Shown: positions 17,572-27,041, counted from the first letter of the stretch. The stretch is 64,000 nt of DNA from JBEOJY01 sp040275305 (GCA_040275305.1 JBEOJY010000010.1:79560-143559), one strand, 5' to 3'. The notes: generated by a model not told the origin, from the letters alone. Translations and numbers: made by a program.

Positions 17572-18693
17572 ATGAACACCCCAACCACCTCCAGCAAGCC
17601 GCCCTCCCAAACCCGCATCGCGGTCGCCATGTCCGGCGGGGTGGACAGCTCCGTAACCGCCGCGCTACTGGCCGAGCAAGGCTATGACGTGGTGGGGCTG
17701 ACGCTGCAACTCTATGATTACGGAGCCGCAACGGGTCGCAAGGGAGCCTGCTGCGCCGGACAGGATATCTACGACGCGCGGCAGGTCGCGGATCGCCTCA
17801 ACATCCCGCACTATGTCCTTGATTACGAAAGCAGGTTCTCGCAAAGCGTGATGGAGGACTTCGCCGCCTCCTACATGCGCGGCGAAACGCCAATTCCCTG
17901 CGTCCGCTGCAACCAGCGTGTGAAGTTCCAAGACATGCTGGCCGCCGCAAAGGATCTCGGCGCCGAAGCCCTCGCCACCGGCCATTATGTGCGCCGCCAC
18001 GATGGCCCCCAAGGTCCAGAACTGCATCGCGGAACCGATCCCACCCGCGACCAAAGTTATTTCCTTTTCACAACGACCAAGCAACAACTTGATTTTCTGC
18101 GTTTTCCCTTGGGGGCCTTAAGCAAGCCGGAAACCCGAGCGCTGGCCGAACGCTTCGGCCTCGCCGTCGCCGCCAAACCCGACAGTCAGGACATCTGCTT
18201 TGTTCCGGACGGCGATTACGCCAGCGTCGTCAAGCGCTTGCGCCCCGAAGCTTGCGAAGCGGGAGATATCGTGGACGCGCAAGGCCATGTGCTGGGTCGC
18301 CACGAAGGCATCGTCCATTACACAGTCGGCCAACGCCGTGGCCTCGACTTAAGCGCGCGCGCGGGCGAAAATAACGCGCCGCTCTATGTCCTGCGCATCG
18401 ACGCCGCCAGACGACACGTCGTCGTCGGCCCCCGCTCCTCCCTCGCGCGACAGGAAGTCTTTTTGCGAGAGATCAATTGGTTGGGCGACGATGTTCCAGA
18501 AAATGGATTACCTGTCACCGTCAAACTGCGCTCGGCCCAGCCCCCCCTCCCTGCGCTTTTCTTCCGCTCAGTTTCCGAACCAGAAAAAGGCCGCATCCTC
18601 TTGAACGAAGCCACTTTCGGCATCGCGCCCGGACAAGCCGGGGTCGTCTATCAAGGCGACCGCCTACTCGGCGGCGGCTGGATCACTGCCTAA
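17572..18693 (+). CDS. mnmA: tRNA-specific 2-thiouridylase MnmA
   Basis: Thiolates U34 of Lys, Glu and Gln tRNAs using ATP and relayed sulfur. About 373 residues. The PP-loop SGGVDSS is at 21-27. The two catalytic cysteines appear in PCVRCN and in DSQDICFVPDG. The ATG at 17572 gives the normal N-terminus; no Shine-Dalgarno precedes it because a repeat element ends 1 bp upstream. Expression may therefore depend on sequence supplied by that element, as either promoter or leaderless start. Confidence 0.95.
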   Translation: MNTPTTSSKPPSQTRIAVAMSGGVDSSVTAALLAEQGYDVVGLTLQLYDYGAATGRKGACCAGQDIYDARQVADRLNIPHYVLDYESRFSQSVMEDFAASYMRGETPIPCVRCNQRVKFQDMLAAAKDLGAEALATGHYVRRHDGPQGPELHRGTDPTRDQSYFLFTTTKQQLDFLRFPLGALSKPETRALAERFGLAVAAKPDSQDICFVPDGDYASVVKRLRPEACEAGDIVDAQGHVLGRHEGIVHYTVGQRRGLDLSARAGENNAPLYVLRIDAARRHVVVGPRSSLARQEVFLREINWLGDDVPENGLPVTVKLRSAQPPLPALFFRSVSEPEKGRILLNEATFGIAPGQAGVVYQGDRLLGGGWITA

Positions 18694-18721
18694 TCCAGAA
18701 ATGAGAACAAATGATGATGGA

Positions 18722-18802
18722 GTCATTGCGAGGAGCCGCAGGCGACGTGGCAATCCAGAGTCACTAAAGGACTGCGCTTCCGTCTCTGGATCGCCTTGCC
18801 TC
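18722..18802. repeat. R4 repeat, one arm plus partial second arm
   Basis: Begins GTCATTGCGAGGAGCCGCAG and continues into GACGTGGCAATCCAGAG, then a degenerate inverse arm (CTCTGGATCGCC) that lacks the final CGCAATGAC. It lies between mnmA and rdgB. Better copies are listed at 23022, 56231 and 62151. Confidence 0.7.
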
Positions 18803-18819
18803 ACAGGCAATCGACCTTT

Positions 18820-19425
18820 TCAAGCGCCCACCGCTAGGAACGCCGCCAACTTCCTCAACGCCTCGGCCCTATGGCTGATGGCGTTCTTCTCCTCCGCGCC
18901 CATTTCGGCATAGGTCAGGTTGTAGCCGTCAGGAACAAACCATGGATCATACCCATGGCCGTTTGTTCCGCGTCCGGTCCCTATCAGCGCGCCATCCGCC
19001 CGCCCCTCGAACAGCATCGACCGCCCATCCGGCCAAGCCAAAGCCAAAACGGAAATAAAGGTGGCGGAATGATCAGCGCTATCGCCAAGTTCGTTCCACA
19101 GACGTTTCATCGCCGCGCCGAAATCCCGCTGAGGTCCCGCCCACCGCGCCGAGTAAAGACCGGGCTTGCCGCCAAGCGCCGTCACGCAAAGACCGCTATC
19201 GTCCGCCAGAGCCACATGGCCAGAAGCCTGCGCGGCAGCCCGCGCCTTGATCAAAGCGTTCTCGGCAAACGTCGCGCCAGTTTCCTCCGGTTCGTCCAGC
19301 CCCAGCGCTCCCGCCGATGTCACATGATCGACATAAGGCCGCAACATCGCCGAAAACTCCGCAAGCTTCCCCGCATTGTGCGTCGCGATTACAAACGTCT
19401 CAGAAGACGATATAGTGGTTGACAC
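18820..19425 (-). CDS. rdgB: XTP/dITP pyrophosphatase (RdgB/HAM1)
   Basis: Hydrolyses non-canonical purine nucleoside triphosphates (dITP, XTP) to monophosphates, keeping them out of DNA. The start ATHNAGKLAEF is the family's T-x-N-x-x-K substrate motif. ALADDSGLCVTALGGKPGLYSARW is the active-site region. The GTG start at 19425 was chosen because a GGGGGGG Shine-Dalgarno lies just upstream and it places the motif about 12 residues in; an ATG at 19449 lacks one. Length is about 201 residues. In many alphaproteobacteria rdgB lies next to rph; here a receiver-domain gene and a repeat intervene. Confidence 0.92.
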   Translation of the reverse strand: MSTTISSSETFVIATHNAGKLAEFSAMLRPYVDHVTSAGALGLDEPEETGATFAENALIKARAAAQASGHVALADDSGLCVTALGGKPGLYSARWAGPQRDFGAAMKRLWNELGDSADHSATFISVLALAWPDGRSMLFEGRADGALIGTGRGTNGHGYDPWFVPDGYNLTYAEMGAEEKNAISHRAEALRKLAAFLAVGA

Positions 19426-19511
19426 TGCCCCCCCTTTAACCCAAAGCATAGGCAAGCGCTTGAATTCGTAGCGAACAAATGCGTCCCCACCCTCATTCAA
19501 TCAGCAAACCA

Positions 19512-19934
19512 ATGAAAAATAAGAACGACTTTTCGAACCTCAAAGCCCTGACCGTCGACGACCACGCCCTCGCCCGCCGCATCGTCACGAACGCGCTCGA
19601 AAGCCTGCAAGTCGGCATCATCGACGAAGCCCCCGACCCCTTGCAAGGACAAACGATGATCGAACAAGCCCAGCGCATCGGCAAACCGTACGACCTCGTG
19701 TTCCTCGACTGGAGCATGCCGTCGCTTGAAGGCATTGATATTCTGCGCCATTTTCAGGACAAACCCGAACACGCGAATACCTCTTTTATCATGTTCACGG
19801 CCGCCTCGGAAAAAGGCGAAATGCTGCAAGCCGTCCGCGCAGGCGTCATCGCCTTCATCCCGAAACCCGCGTCGCAGGAAACGATTATACAAAAAATCAA
19901 AGAGGTCGTAGCGCTTAGAGAAAATAAAAAATAA
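19512..19934 (+). CDS. single-domain response regulator (CheY-like)
   Basis: A 140-residue stand-alone receiver. The acidic pocket is Asp16-Asp17 in LTVDDHAL, the phospho-acceptor Asp66 in LVFLDWSMP, the conserved Thr in IMFTAAS and the Lys in FIPKPAS. There is no output domain, so it acts through protein contact. The ATG of MKNKNDF was preferred to a TTG-type start 11 codons upstream, which overlaps the divergent rdgB 5' region. No cognate kinase is adjacent; the hybrid kinase at 10.3 kb is the nearest. Confidence 0.88.
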   Translation: MKNKNDFSNLKALTVDDHALARRIVTNALESLQVGIIDEAPDPLQGQTMIEQAQRIGKPYDLVFLDWSMPSLEGIDILRHFQDKPEHANTSFIMFTAASEKGEMLQAVRAGVIAFIPKPASQETIIQKIKEVVALRENKK

Positions 19935-19938
19935 AGAC

Positions 19939-20072
19939 TATATGCCCATCACACTTCAAGAGTTGGCAAAACCATGAAGGAGTCGTGTCGCAGTCCCCTC
20001 CCCACGAGGGGCAGGGAATCAGGCTACGCTTTCTTCAGAGTTGTTCCCAACTCTTCAAGTGCGATGACTATA
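19939..20072. repeat. R1-type MITE-like element with R7 cargo
   Basis: The left end reads TATATGCCCATCACACTTCA then AGAGTTGG. The right end (20047-20072) is its inverse, ending GACTATA. Between them is a CTCCCCACGAGGGGCAGGG palindrome. It sits between the 3' ends of the receiver gene and rph. Confidence 0.85.
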
Positions 20073-20074
20073 AA

Positions 20075-20791
20075 TCACGCCCCCAAAGCCTTGCGCTGTA
20101 ATTCGGCCAGATCCCCAGCCCCTTTACGCGCCAGCTTCAGCAACTCCTGAAACTGCGTCTCTGAAAACGGCATCTGCTCGGCGGTCGCCTGAATCTCGAC
20201 CAAGCCGCCATCGCCGGTGATGACGAAATTGGCATCGGCTTGGGCGCGAGAATCTTCGGAATAATCGAGATCGAGCAAAGCCTGCCCCTCGTAAAGACCG
20301 CACGACACAGCGGCGATAGACCCCGTCAAAGGGTTGTCCTTGATCTTGCCCGTCTTTTGTAGGAACCGACAAGCCAACGCCAACGCGACATAGCTGCCCG
20401 TAATCGCCGCCGTGCGCGTCCCGCCATCGGCCTGAATCACGTCGCAATCAAGACGGATCTGCAGTTCGCCAAGCTTCGAACGATCGACCACCGCCCGCAA
20501 CGCCCGCCCGATCAAGCGCTGAATCTCCTGTGTGCGTCCCGATTGCTTGCCCTTGGCCGCTTCGCGGTCCGTCCGCTCATGCGTAGCCCTCGGCAGCATC
20601 CCATATTCCGCCGTCACCCAGCCCAAGCCCGTATTGCGCAAAAACGGAGGAACCTTGGCATCGACGCTGGCGGCGCAAAGCACATGGGTGTTGCCGAATT
20701 TGATCAGGCACGACCCTTCGGCATAAGGGGAAAAACCCGGCTCAATCGAAACGGGCCGCAAGGCATCAAAAGATCGGTTAGCATGTCGCAT
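20075..20791 (-). CDS. rph: ribonuclease PH
   Basis: Phosphorolytic 3'-5' exoribonuclease that trims tRNA 3' ends. At 238 residues it is normal length. Landmarks are SCLIKFGNTHVLCAAS near the N-terminus, the Arg-rich loop RTDREAAKGKQSGRTQEIQRLIGRALR, and DCDVIQADGGTRTAAITG with the catalytic acidic residues. The phosphate-binding G-G-T-R region is intact, so it should be active. The start MRHANRSFDALRP matches the family. The gene is followed immediately by an R1 element. Confidence 0.96.
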   Translation of the reverse strand: MRHANRSFDALRPVSIEPGFSPYAEGSCLIKFGNTHVLCAASVDAKVPPFLRNTGLGWVTAEYGMLPRATHERTDREAAKGKQSGRTQEIQRLIGRALRAVVDRSKLGELQIRLDCDVIQADGGTRTAAITGSYVALALACRFLQKTGKIKDNPLTGSIAAVSCGLYEGQALLDLDYSEDSRAQADANFVITGDGGLVEIQATAEQMPFSETQFQELLKLARKGAGDLAELQRKALGA

Positions 20792-20875
20792 GAAGAAGCA
20801 TCGCTCTCAAAAAAATGAAATAGAACAAGGCATTCTCTACGCGACTTCATGCGATTTGAACAGACCGAAATGGAT

Positions 20876-21568
20876 TCAGGCCGCAGATCTCCGCTTCTTG
20901 CCCACAGCCCCGGCAACGCCTATCCCCCCCAAAGCTATCCCTAGCAAGGGCAAAGCAGCAGGCAACGGCACCGGAGCGACATCCGAAAATGTCGCCTGCG
21001 TCAACGCATTGCCATAGTCCCAAAAATAGTTCCAGCTATTGTTCTGCGGGCCGGAGCCATCGGCGGAGTTGTTCCAGACAAAGTAGTTAAGTCCAGGCAC
21101 AGTCACGGAAGACAGGGGCATCGAGGTTGTGCCTGCGGCTCCCTGAACGCTGTTGGACGTCCCGTCCGCTAGATTCACGCTCAAAAACAAAACATATTGC
21201 TGACCCGCCACAACGGGAATATTCGGGCTGAACGTATAGCCATCGACGGAAGTGTTCACCGAAGAAACAACGCCGCTTGTGTAGAGAAGGCCGGTGCTGC
21301 CATACCCGGTCCCATAGTTAGAACCGCCGCTCCACCCCGCGACTCCTCCATAAAGGGAACCGACGCCGCCTTCCGTGTATAAAGTAAAGGATGTAAGGTA
21401 TCCGGTAAGAGGGGCGGTAATCACCTCGCCATAAGTTTGCGAGTCCGGAACGCCAAAGTCTGAAACAGAGTCATCGGCAGGCGAATTATCAAGCGTAACA
21501 GTCGCCGCAAGCGCCGACTGGGACAAGAATGCGCACAATACCGCCGTCGAGAGCAATAGCTTCTTCAT
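20876..21568 (-). CDS. secreted VPLPA-CTERM protein
   Basis: A 230-residue exported protein. The signal peptide is MKKLLLSTAVLCAFLSQSALA. The Gly/Ser/Asn-rich beta-type middle includes a W-S-G-G-S-N segment. The C-terminus has VPLPAALPLLGIALGGIGVA followed by KKRRSAA, the tripartite VPLPA-CTERM sorting signal (motif, TM helix, basic tail). Such proteins are handled by an exosortase, which is not seen in this window. The role is unknown, probably cell surface or exopolysaccharide associated. The weakly basic tail suggests the sorting signal is intact. Confidence 0.75.
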   Translation of the reverse strand: MKKLLLSTAVLCAFLSQSALAATVTLDNSPADDSVSDFGVPDSQTYGEVITAPLTGYLTSFTLYTEGGVGSLYGGVAGWSGGSNYGTGYGSTGLLYTSGVVSSVNTSVDGYTFSPNIPVVAGQQYVLFLSVNLADGTSNSVQGAAGTTSMPLSSVTVPGLNYFVWNNSADGSGPQNNSWNYFWDYGNALTQATFSDVAPVPLPAALPLLGIALGGIGVAGAVGKKRRSAA

Positions 21569-21706
21569 GAGAACGCTCCAGAATGATTGAAGGAATTGAG
21601 ATCAGAAACGACAAGGTTTGGACAGGACCTTGGAACAACGCATTTCGCCTGTCAAGCGCAAGGTTGCTGCGCGGCGGCAAATAAGCCCTCGCCGCGCCAT
21701 ATGCGT

Positions 21707-22987
21707 TTACGCCCCCGACGCATGCCGCGCGAACGCGCGCCGAACGCGCGGCAAACGATCAACCGCCCCTAAACCAAATCGTCGCAGCGCCTGCGCAGGG
21801 GGAATGGCATTGGAAAACAATTTCACAAGCCCATCCGTCATGACGACCATCGCCTCATTATCGATGATCCGGCCCCTCTCATAGCGCTGCAAGGCATCTG
21901 CCTCCGCAACGTCAAGCCCCAGCGAAGTCGCCTCCGAAACAAGATCCACAAGATCCCCGATATCGCCCATGCCGAGATTGAACCCCTGCCCCGCGATCGG
22001 ATGAATGCCGTGCGCCGCATCGCCGACCAATACAAGCCGCCCCTCCACATAGCGCCGCGCATGTTGCAAGCTCAAAGGGTACGAAAACCGCTCCCCGACC
22101 AACTCAATGTCCCCAAGGTAATCCCGCACGCGCTCCTGAAGCTGCGCCACAAAACGCCGCGCTTCCATCTGCATCAAAAATCTGGCCGCCTCGGTCGTCT
22201 CCGTCCATACGATCGACGAGCGATGAAAAAATTTCCCGCGCGATCCCTTGCTACGCGCCCGGTCATCCGCCATCGGCAACACGGCGAACGGCCCTCCCGG
22301 CTGGAAATGTTCAACCGCGATATTGTCATGCGGCAGTTCATGGCGCACGACGCACACAACCGCCGACTGGCGATAGCCCCACCCATACACCGGAATGCCC
22401 GCCTTGTCGCGCGTGTGGGAACGCCGCCCATCAGCCGCCACCAAAAGTGGGGCGAGAAATATCCGCCCATCCTGAAGCTCCACAGCCGAGAAAGCCTGCG
22501 CGATGGAGTGCTCGATACGCTCAATTCTGGCGTCATACACAACCTCAAGCAGCCCCGCCTTGGTCAACTGCCGGGCTCGCTTCAAAAGCGCGTTCTGAAA
22601 CACCTGCGTCTCGACGATCCAACCGAACGGCCCGCCACCGCCGTCTTCCTGCCGAAACGCCAAAGTCCGGGGTGACTCCTGATCGGCGACATGAATATGC
22701 CGGATCGGACAGCAATCGCGTTCCATCAAAGGCCAGACCTTAGTCTGGCGCAATATCCGCGCGGACCTCACCGACAACGCAAGCGTCCTCCCATCGGGAC
22801 GCGGGTGCAACGCCTGCGCCGCCGGAGCCTTCTCAAGGCAAACAGCCCTGTGGCCCGCCGTCCCCAAAGCGCAAGCAAGGCTCAAGCCCGATGGCCCGGC
22901 CCCGATAATCGTGACATCAAAGCGCCAATCCTGCGAATCTTGCCGATGTTTCACTATTTTCACCATACGAAGTCTCATTTTCGCCAT
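21707..22987 (-). CDS. UbiH/COQ6-family FAD-dependent monooxygenase
   Basis: Probable aromatic-ring hydroxylase of ubiquinone synthesis. About 426 residues. The FAD-binding GAGPSG Rossmann motif comes after FDVTIIG, a DG motif is present in LVAADGRRSHTRDKAGI, and GDAAHGIHPIAGQGFNLGMGD is the second FAD motif typical of UbiH/UbiF/UbiL. Which ring carbon it hydroxylates cannot be told. The ATG of MAKMRLRM was chosen; an upstream ATG adds 31 residues that overlap a repeat end. Confidence 0.85.
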   Translation of the reverse strand: MAKMRLRMVKIVKHRQDSQDWRFDVTIIGAGPSGLSLACALGTAGHRAVCLEKAPAAQALHPRPDGRTLALSVRSARILRQTKVWPLMERDCCPIRHIHVADQESPRTLAFRQEDGGGGPFGWIVETQVFQNALLKRARQLTKAGLLEVVYDARIERIEHSIAQAFSAVELQDGRIFLAPLLVAADGRRSHTRDKAGIPVYGWGYRQSAVVCVVRHELPHDNIAVEHFQPGGPFAVLPMADDRARSKGSRGKFFHRSSIVWTETTEAARFLMQMEARRFVAQLQERVRDYLGDIELVGERFSYPLSLQHARRYVEGRLVLVGDAAHGIHPIAGQGFNLGMGDIGDLVDLVSEATSLGLDVAEADALQRYERGRIIDNEAMVVMTDGLVKLFSNAIPPAQALRRFGLGAVDRLPRVRRAFARHASGA

Positions 22988-23021
22988 AGAATAAGCGTTA
23001 CTGCGTTGCAAGTGAAACTGC

Positions 23022-23244
23022 GTAACTGACAAGCCATTCTTGATGACTATCAAAACAAGTGCCGCAAAAAAAGCAGTCATTGCGAGGAGATTTCCGCCGA
23101 AGGCGGAGATCGACGCGGCAATCCAGAGTCGTCAGGGTTTTTTCCTACGACTCTGGATTGCTTCGCTCCAAGAAAGGGGCTCGCAATGACGCGCTTTTTT
23201 GCGGCTGTTGTCCATAACAAGCCTGAGAATGGCTTGAAAGTTAC
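23022..23244. repeat. R4 element complete with outer inverted ends
   Basis: Outer ends GTAACTGACAAGCCATTCT (23022-23040) and its inverse at 23226-23244 match at 17 of 19 positions. Inside is a second inverted pair, GCCGCAAAAAAAGC and GCGCTTTTTTGCGGC, and within that the GTCATTGCGAGGAG ... CTCGCAATGAC palindrome (23076-23190). This is the best preserved copy of the family. It fills the 305-bp gap before the MscS gene, in which nothing else is seen. Confidence 0.85.
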
Positions 23245-23292
23245 GGAACCGCCGATTAACCTCAAATGTCTATGACACGCTCATCAAGAACC

Positions 23293-25464
23293 ATGAACAA
23301 GTTTTTTTGCGCCTGCGCCCGCGCGTTCCTGATCCTCGCTATCGCGCTGACCATCGGCAACCATCCAACCCCCTCGCGCGCAGCGACCCCGAACGTCGCC
23401 ATCCTCAAGCCGCCCGCCTCGACAGAATCGCCCCGGACAATTCCAACCGCCGCCGAGCTCGGCGAGCAAATCCAGTCGATCGTCAGCGATGTGAAAGCTG
23501 CCGCCGACGACCAGAATCAGGAACAAGGCGCCGACATCACCCCAACCTATGGAACCAAGGCTCTGAATGTGCTCGTTGCCGTGGCGAACGTGCTGAGCGA
23601 CCATGTCCGCCCCTTCCTCGACAACATCGCCGCCATGCCGCAACTCACCGCATGGCTCGCCCAACAGCGCAGCGACCCCAAAGCCCTCGCGCGATGGGAA
23701 GTCGTCGGCGATGATCTAACCCGCGCGGTCGGCGCGGCGCTCATCGTCATGTTCGCCTTGGAATTTCTGCTTTTTCCTGCGCGCCTGATCCTACGTCGCC
23801 GCCATCCGAGCGCATTCTCGGCCCGCGCCGCCGCCATCGGTCTGCTGTTGATCCTGCGCGCTATGCCGATCATCGCTTTTATCGGCTGCTCCCTGTTGCT
23901 GCTCGACATGGACAACGCGCAGAAGCTCGCGCGCTTCATCGTGCTTAACGTCGTCTACGCCATCGCCCTGATCCGAACCGTTCTGGCCATCACGCGCGGC
24001 TTGCTCGCGCCGCGAAATCCTTCTCTAAGACTGATACCGATGGCAACGGAACAAGCCATTCTGGCTCAACGCTGGATTGCGGCCTTCGTCATCCCTATGG
24101 TGAGCGGCTATTTCTGCGCCGACATCGCGCGTACGGCCCGCGTGCCGGAAACCGTCATTGCGGCGTCCGGAGATATTTTTGGCCTCGCCCTCACGGCGAT
24201 GACCGCCATCGCGATTCTAAGGTCTCGCGCGTTCGTCGCGGGGTTGCTGCGCGGCAGTCTTCCCGGCGCGCAAGAAGAATCCTCATGGTTCGACCAAACG
24301 CGGCTGTGGCTGGCGCGTCATTGGCATCGCCTCGCGATCGCCTACCTCATCGTCGTCTATTGCGTGGTCGTGATCGGCGTGGCGGATGGATTCGCGCTGA
24401 TGCTGCGCGGCACGCTCCTGACTCTTTCGATTCTCATCGGCATGCGCTTCGCCTTTCGCCTCAGCAACCAGTGGGGCGCGCGCGACACCGCCGAAGAATC
24501 CAAAATGCATCACGCCATCCTGCGCTTGATCCTGCGCGCGGCGATAGGCATCCTCGCCGCCATAGGCATCGTGGCGTCATGGGGAGCCGATGTGCCGACC
24601 TTGTTCGCGACGCCCTGGGGCCATCGTATCATGGGCTCGGTGCTATCGATCGGAACGACGATTTTCGCGCTGGCGTTCCTGTACGAAACCATAAACGCTT
24701 CCATTGCTCGTGCGCTGAACGCGCGCCGCGCCGACGGCAAAATGAAGGCCAGCGCCCGCGCGCGAACCCTTCTGCCCATGATGCGCAACGGCGCCTTCAT
24801 CGTCTTCGCGGCCATTGCGGGATTCGTGCTGTTGTCCGAAGCGGGGGTCAATGTCGGGCCGCTGCTCGCGGGCGCGGGAATCCTAGGCGTCGCGCTGGGC
24901 TTCGGCTCGCAAACGCTGGTCAAGGACTTCCTGACCGGACTATTCATCGTCGCGGAAAACACCGTCACAGTAGGCGACTTTGTCCGCATCGGCGACCATG
25001 AAGGCGTCATCGAGGGCTTAAGCATACGCACGCTTCGCCTGCGCGACCAATTCAACGATGGAGCCTTGCATATCCTGCCCTTCAGCGAAGTCAGTCAAGT
25101 CGTAAACCTCTCACGCGGCTTCACCTACGCGCTGATCGATGTCGGCGTGTCCTACGACACCGACCTGCAAAGCGCGATGGAAACCATGCGCAAAGTCGGC
25201 GATGAACTGCAACAAGACCCTGTCTATGGCCACATGATCCTCGACCCAATTGAAATCTTTGGCGTCCAGAACTTCTCGGCGTCGTCCATCGACCTGCGCG
25301 CGCGCATCCGCACCCGCCCACGCAAACACAACGACATCCGCCGCCACTACCTTTTTCTACTCAAACAGGCCTTTGACAAAGAAAACATCACGATTCCGTT
25401 CCCGACCGTCCTGCAAATCCGCAAGAACGCAACCGAATCCCCCTCCCCTCGTGAAGAAGGCTAA
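23293..25464 (+). CDS. MscS-family mechanosensitive channel (multi-TM)
   Basis: About 723 residues. A signal peptide (MNKFFCACARAFLILAIALT) is followed by a roughly 100-residue periplasmic segment and about ten hydrophobic helices. The MscS core comes next: the pore-lining TM3 is VGPLLAGAGILGVALGFGSQTLVKDFLTGLFI, followed by the beta domain (VGDFVRIGDHEGVIEGLSIRTLRLRD) and a cytoplasmic alpha-beta region. This places it in the large MscK/YbiO-like subgroup that releases solutes on hypo-osmotic shock. The start at MNKFF is preferred because the signal peptide begins there. Confidence 0.9.
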   Translation: MNKFFCACARAFLILAIALTIGNHPTPSRAATPNVAILKPPASTESPRTIPTAAELGEQIQSIVSDVKAAADDQNQEQGADITPTYGTKALNVLVAVANVLSDHVRPFLDNIAAMPQLTAWLAQQRSDPKALARWEVVGDDLTRAVGAALIVMFALEFLLFPARLILRRRHPSAFSARAAAIGLLLILRAMPIIAFIGCSLLLLDMDNAQKLARFIVLNVVYAIALIRTVLAITRGLLAPRNPSLRLIPMATEQAILAQRWIAAFVIPMVSGYFCADIARTARVPETVIAASGDIFGLALTAMTAIAILRSRAFVAGLLRGSLPGAQEESSWFDQTRLWLARHWHRLAIAYLIVVYCVVVIGVADGFALMLRGTLLTLSILIGMRFAFRLSNQWGARDTAEESKMHHAILRLILRAAIGILAAIGIVASWGADVPTLFATPWGHRIMGSVLSIGTTIFALAFLYETINASIARALNARRADGKMKASARARTLLPMMRNGAFIVFAAIAGFVLLSEAGVNVGPLLAGAGILGVALGFGSQTLVKDFLTGLFIVAENTVTVGDFVRIGDHEGVIEGLSIRTLRLRDQFNDGALHILPFSEVSQVVNLSRGFTYALIDVGVSYDTDLQSAMETMRKVGDELQQDPVYGHMILDPIEIFGVQNFSASSIDLRARIRTRPRKHNDIRRHYLFLLKQAFDKENITIPFPTVLQIRKNATESPSPREEG

Positions 25465-25530
25465 GAATGAGGGAAAATCGCAAACCAGAACGCAAGAGTC
25501 AGGAAGTCACGCTACCGGAATCCCTGATCC

Positions 25531-25947
25531 CTATATTTTGCTTGTCGCCTCTTTGACCCGCGCCGCCAGCGCCGCCAGTTCCTCCGCCGCATAAGGCGTA
25601 GGATCGACCCGCCCCCACACAGGCGCGGGCCACGCCGGGTCGCTTTTGAACCGCGCAATGACATGGATATGCAACTGCGGCACGATGTTGCCCAACGCCC
25701 CGACATTGATCTTGTCCGGCTTGAACAAAACGTCCAAAACCCGCGACGCCAGAACGATCTCGTCCATCAGCGCCCCACGATCCGCCGCCCCAAGCTGATG
25801 AATCTCGCTCACCTCCGCCCGGCGCGGCACAAGGATCAGCCATGGCACGGCCCTGACATTCTGCAATCGCAGCTGGCACAACCCAAGCTTGCACACGAAC
25901 GCGCTATCCGCCGCCAACCGCTCATGGAGAAGAAAATCGTCGGACAT
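25531..25947 (-). CDS. HIT-family nucleotide hydrolase/transferase
   Basis: A 138-residue histidine-triad protein. The motif reads PQLHIHVIAR: the first His of the usual H-x-H-x-H is Gln, a variant common in one HIT subgroup, and the catalytic second His is present. The upstream LVPRRAEVSEIHQL segment is the conserved HIT substrate strand. The physiological nucleotide is unknown. The ATG of MSDDFLL was preferred to one six codons upstream. An R1 element lies upstream. Confidence 0.85.
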   Translation of the reverse strand: MSDDFLLHERLAADSAFVCKLGLCQLRLQNVRAVPWLILVPRRAEVSEIHQLGAADRGALMDEIVLASRVLDVLFKPDKINVGALGNIVPQLHIHVIARFKSDPAWPAPVWGRVDPTPYAAEELAALAARVKEATSKI

Positions 25948-26020
25948 AAAGGCTCCTTCACACAACGTCCCTTGTCATAGAAACAAAAGCGTCATATTGA
26001 AACGAAAAACATCGTCGCAC

Positions 26021-26152
26021 TATACTCATAACAGCTCAAGAGTTGGGAAGATCTTAGAAAAGAGCGCGACCTGATTCCCTCCCCGCAAGAGGGAGGGAAT
26101 CATGCCGATCTAATTTAATGGTTTTGACAACTTTTGAAGTGCGACAGGTATA
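26021..26152. repeat. R1-type MITE-like element with R7 cargo
   Basis: The left end TATACTCATAAC..AGAGTTGG (26021-26046) and right end (26127-26152, ending GACAGGTATA) are inverse R1 repeats. The interior has GATTCCCTCCCCGCAAGAGG in palindromic arrangement. The right end contains TTGACA (26124-26129) and TATAGT (26149-26154) separated by 19 bp, pointing at the downstream gene. Confidence 0.85.
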
Positions 26153-26177
26153 GTCAAAACAATTTCAGCGAGGTCCC

Positions 26178-27041
26178 ATGCCCACCAACCATGCACAACT
26201 TTCCAAAGGCGCGCAAAAGATCCTTCAACTGATCAAAGAAGCTTCTGCGGAAGGCGGCGTCATGCGCTGGCAAGGGCTGCGCCGCCTCGGCATCGAACCG
26301 GCTGGACAAAAGCTGTACATCCCGCTCGGCAACGACGGAACTTTGCTCCAGCAGTTTAAAGGCCTCGAAAAATGGTCCCGCGCATTCGCGAAAGATTTTG
26401 GATTTAAAAATAAGGAAGCCTCGCTCATCGCGCTGGCCTATGTCGCCAGACAATTACGGCACGAAAACCACCTTCTTAACAATCAGACCGCCGAAACAAA
26501 GCAAGGCGACAGCGAAAACCTCGGATGTATTCGCGACTCTCAATGGGGTTTCGGCAAACAAAGCGCCGCCGAACAATCCGCAAAAGACATGTTCCATCTT
26601 GTCGCATGCGTTCTGACGACCCCCGATCATCGACAAGGACTGTCCACGGAGAGCTTAAAGAAAATAGAACAAGCCGAAGGCTTGCTCGCCAAAGCCAACG
26701 CCGCCTTCTACGTTGAAACAGGCGTATCCGCCATGGTGTGGGCCAGAACCCACGCGAAGGAGTGGGCAAAACTAGTTGCAAGCAGGAAAAAAGATCGGAA
26801 AAACATCACGCAAGAAGCCACGCGAACCGCCGAGCTGCTCGCCTCCAACGCCTACGGCAACAATGCGAACAAGATAGACCAGAGAACGCTTGAAACATTG
26901 CTATTGCCACTAACCGACGATGAAAAGATAGTGATAAGCCTCCCGGACAACTATATCTACTCGCGCAACCTCGCCGCAGCCACGGCGCAGGAACCTTCGC
27001 GCGGCAAAACAGCAAGGCCCGCAAGCGCCATGCCCGCCTAA
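26178..27041 (+). CDS. unknown protein, paralogue A
   Basis: A 287-residue protein with no family I recognise. It is predicted mostly helical and cytoplasmic, with no signal peptide. Landmarks shared with paralogue B: KILQLIKEAS at the start, RWQGLRRL, IPLGNDGTLLQQFKGLEKW, ALAYVARQL, NAAFYVETGVSAMVWAR and ASNAYGNNANKIDQ. Trp and Arg residues are conserved in both copies. The 3' end is a low-complexity Ala/Pro tail. It begins 26 bp after an R1 element whose outward end resembles a promoter. Coding by conserved paralogy, codon use and length. Confidence 0.75.
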   Translation: MPTNHAQLSKGAQKILQLIKEASAEGGVMRWQGLRRLGIEPAGQKLYIPLGNDGTLLQQFKGLEKWSRAFAKDFGFKNKEASLIALAYVARQLRHENHLLNNQTAETKQGDSENLGCIRDSQWGFGKQSAAEQSAKDMFHLVACVLTTPDHRQGLSTESLKKIEQAEGLLAKANAAFYVETGVSAMVWARTHAKEWAKLVASRKKDRKNITQEATRTAELLASNAYGNNANKIDQRTLETLLLPLTDDEKIVISLPDNYIYSRNLAAATAQEPSRGKTARPASAMPA

